Shown: piece by piece, positions 1-5,801 of the stretch
How positions within the stretch are numbered: the stretch's first letter is position 1
How the letters are laid out: every line of letters starts with the position of its first letter
NCBI GenBank assembly: GCA_029821415.1
Contig: JALGTJ010000130.1
Coordinates: 1 to 6,896, forward strand
DNA from: Candidatus Zipacnadia bacterium
GTDB taxonomy: Bacteria > Armatimonadota > Zipacnadia > Zipacnadales > Zipacnadaceae
DNA length: 6,896 bases
Direction of reading: 5' to 3'
The notes under the pieces: generated by a model
What the model was told of the DNA's origin: nothing
The model's input: the letters and a program-made list of their open reading frames with translations, nothing else
The model's database searches: none
Program-made: the position numbers and the translations under genes

Positions 1-176
1 GTTCCGGGATACTTGCCATAGACGCTGTCATACTTCAGTAGATGGACAAGTGTCTCATTGTCCGTTAGGTCATTGACAGCGACAACATCAAGCTCATCGG
101 CAAACCGCTCCTGGATAACCTTGAAGACCTGCCGCCCAATGCGTCCAAAGCCATTGATACCTATTTTTACAGCCAC
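1..176 (-). CDS. gap: Type I glyceraldehyde-3-phosphate dehydrogenase, N-terminal part (runs off left edge)
   Basis: Only the first 58 codons are in the window. Translation of the minus strand begins MAVKIGINGFGRIGRQVF, the nucleotide-binding GxGxxG start of the Rossmann fold in type I GAPDH, followed by a segment with VAVNDLTD and LLKYDSVYGKYPG, which also fits the family. The enzyme interconverts glyceraldehyde 3-phosphate and 1,3-bisphosphoglycerate with NAD(P) in cytoplasmic glycolysis and gluconeogenesis. The start is the GTG at 176-174, because AGGAGG (190-185) lies 8 nt upstream. An ATG at 183-181 overlaps that spacer but is out of frame. The gene lies 88 nt downstream of yvcK on the same strand, with no terminator seen between them, so co-transcription is likely. 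The catalytic Cys and the rest of the protein are outside the window. Confidence 0.96.
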   Translation of the reverse strand, partial: MAVKIGINGFGRIGRQVFKVIQERFADELDVVAVNDLTDNETLVHLLKYDSVYGKYPG

Positions 177-264
177 TTTGCATACCTCCTGACAGAATTG
201 AAGTTACTGACTGGGTACTCTGAAATCATTCAAGCCCAACGTAGGTAGCTATGCTCTTAAGTTG

Positions 265-1446
265 CTATCTAAGAAAGCTGTCACTGTGCTTGGTGGCAAT
301 CTCCAGCAATGCGTTGCTCAACTTCTGCGGGTCATGTCGCGCCAGGCTGTCGCCAGAAATCAAGTCGCGACAGACAGGAATAAAGCCCAGCTTGGCGATC
401 TCCTTGGGAGCCGGTGCCACAAAGCCTGCTCCCTCTTCTGCATACCGAGCCAGCACCTCAGCAGAGGGCTTCGCCTCATTGAGCAATACGTAATCAAAGA
501 CTGGCTCCGAGACGTGGCGACAGATAGCCTCAACATGGTCAACAGCACCAAAGCTGTCGGTCTCGCCAGGCTGAGTCATCACATTGCATACCAACACCCG
601 AACCGCATCAGTCCGGGCCACTGCTTCAGCCACCTCCGGTACCAGCAAGTTGGGCACAATACTGGTAAAAACGCTGCCTGGGCCCAGCACTACCAACTGC
701 GCTTGTTCAATAGCTTGTATAACATCAGGTACAGCAGCCGGATTCGGCGGATCCAGGTAAACTCGCTCTATCTGTTGCCCACCCGCACTCGCTACGGCTA
801 TCTCGCCGCGCACCGACCGGCCATCACGCAGCTTAGCACATAGCGTCACATTCTGGAGAGTCGGCGGCAATACTCGGCCGCGAATTGCCAATATCTGGCT
901 GCTGGCCATGATAGCCTTCTCGAGATCACCGGTGATTTCGGTCAGCGCGGCGATAAACAGATTGCCGAAGCTGTGCCCACTCAGCGAGCCGTTCTCCGGC
1001 CCGAAACGGTGCGAGAACAGCTGCGTCATTGTCGGCTCAGAGTCGGCCAGCGCCACCAGGCAACTGCGCAGATCGCCAGGCGGAAGCACACCCATATCCT
1101 CTCGCAGCCGTCCCGAACTGCCACCTTCGTCAGAAACAGTGGCTACCGCAGTGATGTTGGTGGTGTGCTCCTTGAGCCCACGGAGCAGACTCCCCAATCC
1201 CGTCCCACCACCCACTACCACACAAGGCAGGCCTACAGCCGCATCGTGTCGCGAGATCATTATATCTACCAGTCGTTGCTCCTCGGCGGGCAAGAAAATT
1301 CGGGCAACAGCCCTCAGTGTGCCCCGCACCCCCAAAAACACCGCAATCAAACCCAGAGTGATGGCTAGACACCCCAAAATCACCGCGCGCCAAGGCCCAC
1401 CGGCTGCCGCGGTCACGTCATAGGCAAACTCGTTGAACAGCAACAC
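265..1446 (-). CDS. yvcK: YvcK-family UDP-sugar-binding gluconeogenesis factor, cut off from its native start by a frameshift
   Basis: This open frame gives 393 aa from a GTG at 1446. Numbered from there, PCVVVGGGTGLGSLL (about 74-87) is the nucleotide-binding glycine loop, ATVSDEGGSSGRLR (about 102-115) and LPPGDLRSCLVAL follow, and SGHSFGNLF is further on. Together these identify the YvcK/CofD-like fold. Bacillus YvcK binds UDP-GlcNAc and is needed for growth on gluconeogenic carbon and for normal cell shape; it has no proven enzymatic activity. Residues about 19-41 form a membrane helix, so this version is membrane-tethered. The GTG is probably not the ancestral start. The frame continues upstream to an ATG at 1588 with a good Shine-Dalgarno site once one copy of the 25-bp duplication at 1460-1509 is removed, giving 432 aa and an additional first helix. 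As sequenced, the GTG has only a weak GGGG upstream, so expression may be reduced, or the gene may be intact and the duplication an assembly error. It lies upstream of gap, which fits a role in central carbon flux. Confidence 0.9.
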   Translation of the reverse strand: MLLFNEFAYDVTAAAGGPWRAVILGCLAITLGLIAVFLGVRGTLRAVARIFLPAEEQRLVDIMISRHDAAVGLPCVVVGGGTGLGSLLRGLKEHTTNITAVATVSDEGGSSGRLREDMGVLPPGDLRSCLVALADSEPTMTQLFSHRFGPENGSLSGHSFGNLFIAALTEITGDLEKAIMASSQILAIRGRVLPPTLQNVTLCAKLRDGRSVRGEIAVASAGGQQIERVYLDPPNPAAVPDVIQAIEQAQLVVLGPGSVFTSIVPNLLVPEVAEAVARTDAVRVLVCNVMTQPGETDSFGAVDHVEAICRHVSEPVFDYVLLNEAKPSAEVLARYAEEGAGFVAPAPKEIAKLGFIPVCRDLISGDSLARHDPQKLSNALLEIATKHSDSFLR

Positions 1447-1588
1447 TGCCCCAAGCCCTGCCAGCAGTAACCCGACGAAGACTAGCCAGCAGTAACCCGA
1501 CGAAGACTAAGGCATACCAGCGTTTGATACCTAAGCCGGGAATCAGCCAGCGTAGAGGGCGGGCCACCTTGCTGATATCAATGTTCAT
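1418..1588 (-). pseudogene. yvcK: Native 5' end of yvcK, now out of frame (56-codon peptide)
   Basis: The ATG at 1588-1586 follows GAGGAG (1604-1599) with a 10-nt spacer, a much better initiation site than the GTG at 1446. Translation gives MNIDISKVARPLRWLIPG, then a hydrophobic stretch ending VFVGLLLA. At that point the second copy of a 25-bp repeat shifts the frame to SLRRVTAGRAWG and a TGA stop at 1420-1418. Without the extra copy the same ATG runs on as VFVGLLLAGLGAVLLFNEF directly into the YvcK frame, with exactly 433 codons including the stop. The restored N-terminus would be a short basic cytoplasmic segment, helix 1, a short loop and helix 2. Confidence 0.82.
1460..1509. repeat. Perfect 25-bp tandem duplication inside yvcK
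   Basis: Positions 1460-1484 and 1485-1509 are identical over all 25 bases, begin gccagcagta, and are directly adjacent. Because 25 is not a multiple of 3, the second copy shifts the yvcK reading frame within the first membrane helix. Flanking bases do not extend the identity. Confidence 0.97.
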
Positions 1589-1667
1589 CGCTCACTGTCT
1601 CCTCAGTCAGCTCCGGTCGCCAACATAATTCGCCTCTACCACAAAAAAAGAGCCAGCGACAGCCCGC

Positions 1668-1711
1668 GTAGTATCTTTTGACAGCGACGGTAGTATCTTT
1701 TGACAGCGACG
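1668..1711. repeat. Perfect 22-bp tandem duplication in the yvcK leader
   Basis: Positions 1668-1689 and 1690-1711 are identical and adjacent; each unit begins gtagtatctttt and ends gacagcgacg. It lies about 160 bp from the 25-bp duplication, between the predicted yvcK promoter and its Shine-Dalgarno site, so it would lengthen the untranslated leader without touching a coding frame. Confidence 0.96.
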
Positions 1712-1716
1712 CATTT

Positions 1717-1734
1717 ATGACCCACTGTGGGCAT
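1717..1734. promoter_or_regulatory. Small palindrome, possible operator near +30 of the yvcK transcript
   Basis: CCCACTGTGGG (1721-1731) is a perfect inverted repeat around one central base. Adding ATG on the left and CAT on the right, with one unpaired A at 1720, extends it to 8 pairs. The central loop is too tight for an ideal RNA hairpin, so a DNA-binding site is at least as likely. No known regulator box was recognised. Confidence 0.3.
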
Positions 1735-1760
1735 GCAACACCACAGCGATGCAAATTCCA

Positions 1761-1796
1761 TATATTAAGTATAACAACAAACCTGATCATCGTCAA
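1761..1796 (-). promoter_or_regulatory. Sigma-70-type promoter for yvcK-gap
   Basis: On the minus strand TTGACG (1796-1791) and TATACT (1773-1768) are separated by exactly 17 nt, each one mismatch from the housekeeping consensus. The predicted start near 1761 gives a leader of about 170 nt to the ATG at 1588. This is motif evidence only. Confidence 0.75.
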
Positions 1797-1843
1797 ATAC
1801 CCCTCACTGTCGCTGACATTGACGCATAGTTACCCCGAGACTC

Positions 1844-1881
1844 TTGACTCCCTCTGATGATATTGCTACAATTCTATCCCA
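1844..1881 (+). promoter_or_regulatory. Sigma-70-type promoter for the ileS operon
   Basis: TTGACT (1844-1849) and TACAAT (1867-1872) are separated by 17 nt, with one mismatch each from consensus. The expected start is about 1879-1881, leaving a leader of about 190 nt before ileS. It is divergent from the yvcK promoter; the two -35 boxes lie under 50 bp apart. Confidence 0.75.
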
Positions 1882-1991
1882 ATTGTCGTCTTAGGCAACC
1901 TGACCCAAATCGTTTGCACCCGTGCTGATCACATTTGAGATCCTTTTCGCCATCTGCGTTGCATTTGCTTCCACAGGGCTGCAGCGAACAA

Positions 1992-2032
1992 GGTGCGGAG
2001 AACCGGCTTATTATAGACGGCTTCTTCGCACC
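1992..2032 (+). ncRNA. Long stem-loop in the ileS leader RNA
   Basis: GGTGCG (1992-1997) pairs with CGCACC (2027-2032), G1998 with U2026, AGAA (1999-2002) with UUCU (2022-2025), and CCG (2003-2005) with CGG (2018-2020). C2021 is bulged and 2006-2017 forms a 12-nt loop. This makes 14 pairs. No T-run follows, so it is not a simple intrinsic terminator. The left arm GGTGC could alternatively pair with GCACC at 1916-1920. Function is unknown; a cis-acting regulatory element is inferred. Confidence 0.5.
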
Positions 2033-2044
2033 AGTTATTACTGA

Positions 2045-2065
2045 GTTCCTAAGCTTGCTTGGAGC
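2045..2065 (+). promoter_or_regulatory. Possible hairpin covering the ileS Shine-Dalgarno site
   Basis: GTTCC (2045-2049) can pair with GGAGC (2061-2065, one G-U pair) and AAG (2051-2053) with CTT (2058-2060), with T2050 bulged and a CTTG loop. The right arm contains the GGAG ribosome-binding sequence of ileS, so folding would hide it. The stem is short, so confidence is modest. Confidence 0.35.
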
Positions 2066-2070
2066 GAGGC

Positions 2071-4797
2071 ATGGATTATACCAAAACACTAAACCTACTT
2101 AAGACTGATTTCCCGATGCGCGCTAATCTTCCTAAGCGCGAACCAGAGATCCTGGCTTGGTGGCAGGAAATAGACATCTACCAAAAGGTCCGGGAGAACA
2201 GGCGCGGCGCGCCGACCTGGATTCTCCACGATGGCCCCCCTTACGCTAACGGTAACATTCATCTGGGGCAAGCGCTAAACAAGATTCTCAAAGACATCAC
2301 TATCAAGTACAAGACGATGCGCGGGTATGACTGTCCATACGTGCCCGGCTGGGATACTCAGGGTTTGCCCACCGAGCAAGCAGTGCAGAGCGAGTATGGC
2401 ATTGACCGCCATGAGGTACCAGTCCTGGAATGGCGCAGCAAATGCCGAGAGTTAGCTTTGAAATATGTTGAAGTCCAGCGCACCCAATTCCAGCGACTGG
2501 GCGTCCGGGGTGATTGGGACAACCCCTATCTGACCCTTGACAAAGACTACCAGGCCCGCCAGATAGAAGCATTCGGCAAGATTGCCTTGCAGGGACTGGT
2601 CTACCGCAGCCTGCGGCCAGTGTACTGGTGTTACCATTGCGAGACCGCACTGGCCGAGGACGAAATCGAGTACGTTACCAAGACCTCGGATACCATCTAT
2701 GTGGCCTTTGAAGTTATCTGGACCACCACCCCGTGGACCATCCCCGGCAATACCGGTATGGCAGTCGGTGAACACTATGAATACGCGCTGGCTAAAGCCG
2801 ATGACCATTATTACCTAATGGCCCGCGAATTGCTGAACGAGTCTATGGAGCAGATCGGAATAAGCGACTATGAAGTCGTCGCAACTCGATCCGGCAAAGA
2901 CCTGGTCGGTCTGGAGGCGCAACACCCACTGTATGACCGTACTTCGCCGGTTGTGCTGGCCGATCATGTCACGCTCGAGCAGGGCACTGGGGTAGTGCAT
3001 ACTGCTCCCGGCCACGGACTGGAAGACTACCAGGTCAGCCTAGAGTACGGCCTGGACGTTATCAGCCCACTTGATGATTACGGTAGATTCACCGACGAGG
3101 CTGGTTCCGAGCTGGAGGGCCTGGTGTGCGATCAGGCCAATGACAAGGTCGTAGCACTACTCCAAGCCGCCGGCGCCCTGCTCGCGCACGGCAAAATTGA
3201 ACACGAGTATCCTCACTGCTGGCGCTGTCACCAACCTGTTATCTACCGGGCTACTCCCCAGTGGTTTATGGATATTAACCAGCTCCGCGACCGAGCGCTG
3301 TCTGAAATCGCCAAGACCACCTGGATCCCTGCCTGGGGCGAGAGCCGCATCGCCGGGATGGTCGAGAGCCGACCCGATTGGTGCATCAGCCGCCAACGCT
3401 CCTGGGGTGTGCCTATTCCAGTATTCTATTGTAGCGACTGCGGCGAAGCTCTGCTAACCGAAGAGACAGTTGCGCACGTACGGGATTTGGTTGCGGAGCA
3501 CGGTGCCGACGTCTGGTTCGCCCGTGAAGCTGCCGAACTGCTTCCCCCGGGGACTACTTGCCCGCAGTGCGGTGGGCATTCTTTCATCAAGGAACCCGAC
3601 ATTATGTCGGTGTGGGTTGATTCGGGCTGCAGCCACTATTGTGTGCTCCGCACTCATCCGGAACTAAGCTACCCCGCCGACCTTTATCTGGAAGGCGATG
3701 ACCAGTACCAGTGCTGGTTCCAGACCTCGCTATGGATTGCCGCAGCTTTGGGCGACGCCGCGCCATATAAGACCGTCGTCGGGCACGGTTTTTTCGTGGA
3801 TGACAGCGGCCAGAAGCTCTCTAAAAGCAAAGGTAACATTGTTGATCCAGCCGAGGTCTACGAAAACTACGGAGCAGATGTTCTACGTCTATGGTTCACC
3901 TATGCTGACTTCCGCCAGAAGATGCACCTTACCGACGAGATCTTCCAACAGGTTGCCGACGCCTACCGGCGCATCCGCAACACCCTCCGGTTCCTGCTGG
4001 CTAACCTGCAGGACTTCGATCCAGCCACCGACAGCCAGCCGTCCGAGCAGATGCGCGAGATTGATCGCTGGGTACTGCTGAGGCTCAACCGAATTGTGAG
4101 GCGGATGACCGAGGCATTTGACCGCTGGGACTTACATCTGTTTTACCACGACGTGCACGGCTTTTGCACTAACGATCTGAGCGCCTTCTACCTGAATGTG
4201 CTCAAGGATACTTTGTACACCGACCTACCCGACTCGCCAGCGCGTCGCTCCGCCCAGACCGCGCTGTGGCAGCTACTATTGGCCCTCACTAAAATGATCG
4301 CTCCCGTGCTGACGTTTACCGCTGATGAGGTCTGGGCATACTGCCGCATAATCGACCCGTCCCTGCCGGTGAGTGTTCAACTGACGGATTGGCCCCGGCA
4401 GGATGAACGCTTTGAAGATGAAGAGCTGGCCCGTCGTTGGGAGCGGCTGATGCAAATACGGACCCATGTGAGCGCTGCTCTGGAACAGGCCAAAGAAAAC
4501 GGGGAGATTGACCAACCGCTGAGCGCAGCCGTCACTATCTACGCTTCAGGAGACGACCAGGAGATATTGCAGAGCCTGGGAGATGACCTAAGAACGATAT
4601 TTGTAGTCTCGGCTGCGCAAGTCAGGCCACCGGCCCAAGGAATGAACGGCCTACACATAGAAGTGGCCCTGGCCCCCGGCGAGAAATGCGAGCGCTGCTG
4701 GCTGTACGACGAGAATATCGGTGCTAACCCACAATACCCGACCCTGTGTCCACGTTGTGCGCAGCGCGTTGACCAGTGGCCGCAGAATCAGTCGTGA
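2071..4797 (+). CDS. ileS: Isoleucyl-tRNA synthetase (type 1, C-terminal zinc finger)
   Basis: This 908-aa class I synthetase charges tRNA-Ile in the cytoplasm. The order is an N-terminal catalytic half with DGPPYANGNIHLGQALNK (signature H64-Q67), GWDTQGLPTE (93-102) and GVRGDWDNPY; a CP1 editing domain with IWTTTPWTIPGN (from 216) and GTGVVHTAPGHGLEDY; a zinc ribbon CxxC/CxxC (454/457 and 497/500); VDSGCSH; EGDDQYQCWF (541-550); KLSKS (582-586); the anticodon-binding helical domain starting near YRRIRNTLRFLLANL; and a C-terminal zinc finger CERC...CPRC (873-896). Length suits bacterial type 1 IleRS. Editing residues (the Thr run, Asn, His and the Asp in LEDY) appear kept. Odd points are HLGQ for HxGH, GWDTQGLP for GWDxHGLP, QYQCWF for QHRGWF, and a short CP1 entry loop. 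The ATG at 2071 is chosen over a TTG at 2059 because GGAG (2061-2064) sits 6 nt before it. It is first in a five-gene cluster. Confidence 0.97.
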   Translation: MDYTKTLNLLKTDFPMRANLPKREPEILAWWQEIDIYQKVRENRRGAPTWILHDGPPYANGNIHLGQALNKILKDITIKYKTMRGYDCPYVPGWDTQGLPTEQAVQSEYGIDRHEVPVLEWRSKCRELALKYVEVQRTQFQRLGVRGDWDNPYLTLDKDYQARQIEAFGKIALQGLVYRSLRPVYWCYHCETALAEDEIEYVTKTSDTIYVAFEVIWTTTPWTIPGNTGMAVGEHYEYALAKADDHYYLMARELLNESMEQIGISDYEVVATRSGKDLVGLEAQHPLYDRTSPVVLADHVTLEQGTGVVHTAPGHGLEDYQVSLEYGLDVISPLDDYGRFTDEAGSELEGLVCDQANDKVVALLQAAGALLAHGKIEHEYPHCWRCHQPVIYRATPQWFMDINQLRDRALSEIAKTTWIPAWGESRIAGMVESRPDWCISRQRSWGVPIPVFYCSDCGEALLTEETVAHVRDLVAEHGADVWFAREAAELLPPGTTCPQCGGHSFIKEPDIMSVWVDSGCSHYCVLRTHPELSYPADLYLEGDDQYQCWFQTSLWIAAALGDAAPYKTVVGHGFFVDDSGQKLSKSKGNIVDPAEVYENYGADVLRLWFTYADFRQKMHLTDEIFQQVADAYRRIRNTLRFLLANLQDFDPATDSQPSEQMREIDRWVLLRLNRIVRRMTEAFDRWDLHLFYHDVHGFCTNDLSAFYLNVLKDTLYTDLPDSPARRSAQTALWQLLLALTKMIAPVLTFTADEVWAYCRIIDPSLPVSVQLTDWPRQDERFEDEELARRWERLMQIRTHVSAALEQAKENGEIDQPLSAAVTIYASGDDQEILQSLGDDLRTIFVVSAAQVRPPAQGMNGLHIEVALAPGEKCERCWLYDENIGANPQYPTLCPRCAQRVDQWPQNQS

Positions 4798-4843
4798 CCA
4801 TTGTCGGTCCGCTAAGCAATTGACAATTAGGAGGAGAGCTGTC

Positions 4844-5221
4844 GTGGCTCGTAAACGCAAGTTGGATCTGGACAAGTACAGGCGGAAGCTGGAAGAAAAA
4901 CGTGTCGAGATAACCGAGAACATCAAGCGACTGGAAGGTGAAAGCAGTGGGCGGGATCGGCTCAGCCGCGAGGTGGTCCAACAGGACTTTGAGGGGGGAG
5001 GCGATGCGGCTCTCCAGGCGATGACCCGCAACCAAAGCGCAGCGATGATTGGCAATCTGCGCGATATGCTTGTCAGCATTGATGAGGCCTTGCAGAAGAT
5101 CGAAGACGGCACGTATGGTGTGTGTGAAGTCTGCGGTAAGAACATCCCTAAAAAGCGCCTGGACGCTCTGCCAGAAGCCACCATGTGCACTGACTGCCGC
5201 ACGAAAGTAGGTCCAAGGTAG
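4844..5221 (+). CDS. DksA/TraR-type C4 zinc-finger protein
   Basis: The 125-aa product has a charged N-terminal coiled coil (about 8-85) with a turn near QQDFEGGGDAALQ (47-58), then CEVCGKNIPKKRLDALP and MCTDC. The four cysteines C94, C97, C115 and C118 make a C4 zinc site. This matches the DksA/TraR family, whose coiled coil enters the RNA polymerase secondary channel and alters transcription, with ppGpp in the best-studied members. The acidic D...D-A tip is partly kept, so polymerase binding is plausible but not shown. The GTG at 4844 is chosen because AGGAGG (4829-4834) lies 9 nt upstream; upstream codons in the same frame overlap ileS and look unlike the family. It sits 46 nt after ileS and 58 nt before lspA. 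A DksA-like gene between ileS and lspA is a recurring arrangement in several bacterial groups. I give no symbol because the family has several paralogues. Confidence 0.9.
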   Translation: MARKRKLDLDKYRRKLEEKRVEITENIKRLEGESSGRDRLSREVVQQDFEGGGDAALQAMTRNQSAAMIGNLRDMLVSIDEALQKIEDGTYGVCEVCGKNIPKKRLDALPEATMCTDCRTKVGPR

Positions 5222-5279
5222 AACAAGCACTTCTCCTCTACCTGCTTGTATATGAACCAGTCAGTTCGGAGAGTGACGT

Positions 5280-5780
5280 GTGCGCCGCTTCTTTCTGTAC
5301 ACAGTTGGCCTACTGGTATTGGCAGCCGATCAGCTTACTAAGTTTGCTGCGGCCACGCGGTTGCTCGTCGGGCAGTCCCGACCGCTATGGGGAAGCTATG
5401 TCAGCCTTGCTCTTCAGCGAAACACCGGCGCTGCCTTCGGTCTCTTTCCAGCAGCTAATATAGCCCTAATTGCTCTCGCCGCTCTCACAATAGTTTTTAT
5501 CACCGTCTGGGGGACACGGATTGCCAAATCTAACAATCTGTTGACAGCGGGGCTGGGTATGGCCCTCGGCGGGGCTGCCGGTAATCTAATTGACCGCCTC
5601 CGGCTTGGGTACGTAATTGACTTTATTGACCTGCATTTCTGGCCGGTGTTTAATGTCGCTGACATTGGCATTACCTGTGGCGCGATACTGGTGGTGATTG
5701 CTCTGCTCCTTAATGCCCGAACCAAGCAACGCAACACCTCCCCCCAAGGGCCAAGCAGCACCACCAGTTCCCCCAAATAG
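5280..5780 (+). CDS. lspA: Lipoprotein signal peptidase (signal peptidase II)
   Basis: The 166-aa inner-membrane aspartic protease removes the signal peptide from diacylglyceryl-modified prolipoproteins. It has four predicted helices (about 5-23, 60-78, 88-103, 127-145). Family motifs are ADQLTK (D17), QRNTGAAFG (47-54), GNLIDR (101-106), VIDFIDLHFW (112-121) and FNVADIGI (124-131). D114 and D128 are the likely catalytic pair, by analogy with Pseudomonas LspA. The C-terminal tail from about 147 is rich in Ser, Thr, Pro and Gln and looks disordered. The start is GTG at 5280, with GGAGAG (5268-5273) 6 nt upstream; an overlapping GTG at 5278 opens a different, short frame. It lies directly before lgt, so the two consecutive lipoprotein maturation steps are encoded side by side. 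Confidence 0.97.
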   Translation: MRRFFLYTVGLLVLAADQLTKFAAATRLLVGQSRPLWGSYVSLALQRNTGAAFGLFPAANIALIALAALTIVFITVWGTRIAKSNNLLTAGLGMALGGAAGNLIDRLRLGYVIDFIDLHFWPVFNVADIGITCGAILVVIALLLNARTKQRNTSPQGPSSTTSSPK

Positions 5781-5801
5781 ACACAGAAAGCTGGGACGCT
5801 A

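Larger units (their letters stand above)
1589..2070. other. Divergent intergenic control region between yvcK and ileS
   Basis: No credible gene is present in these 482 nt. The region contains the yvcK Shine-Dalgarno site (GAGGAG, 1599-1604 on the minus strand), an A7 run at 1643-1649, the 22-bp tandem duplication, the small palindrome, two divergent promoters, and the structured ileS leader. The word CAGCGAC occurs at 1654, 1682 and 1704, and its complement GTCGCTG at 1809. Short open frames here lack a ribosome-binding site or overlap promoter elements. Confidence 0.8.

Noticed and set aside
262..843. 193-codon open frame on the plus strand opposite yvcK
   Set aside because: The yvcK frame on the other strand has clear family motifs; this translation resembles no family I know and has no convincing ribosome-binding site.
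1641..1690. Intrinsic terminator on the minus strand from the T7 run at 1649-1643
   Set aside because: No GC-rich self-complementary stem precedes the run; only a weak AAAAGA/TCTTTT pairing is possible.
1578..1796. 72-codon open frame in the yvcK leader
   Set aside because: It begins at the -35 box of the predicted promoter, spans the 22-bp duplication and has no family features, so it is not supported as a gene.
1879..2070. T-box riboswitch upstream of ileS
   Set aside because: The leader is structured, but no UGGNACCGCG-like T-box sequence or recognisable Stem I specifier features were found.
4818..4828. AATTG-A-CAATT inverted repeat before the DksA-like gene
   Set aside because: It is very short and AT-rich, with no promoter spacing around it; likely chance.
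4651..5226. Long minus-strand open frames opposite the end of ileS and the DksA-like gene
   Set aside because: They overlap well-supported plus-strand genes and show no domain features.
5223..5249. ACAAGCA/TGCTTGT inverted repeat between the DksA-like gene and lspA as a terminator
   Set aside because: The 7-bp stem has a 13-nt loop and no T-run follows, so it should not end transcription of the cluster; it may be chance.
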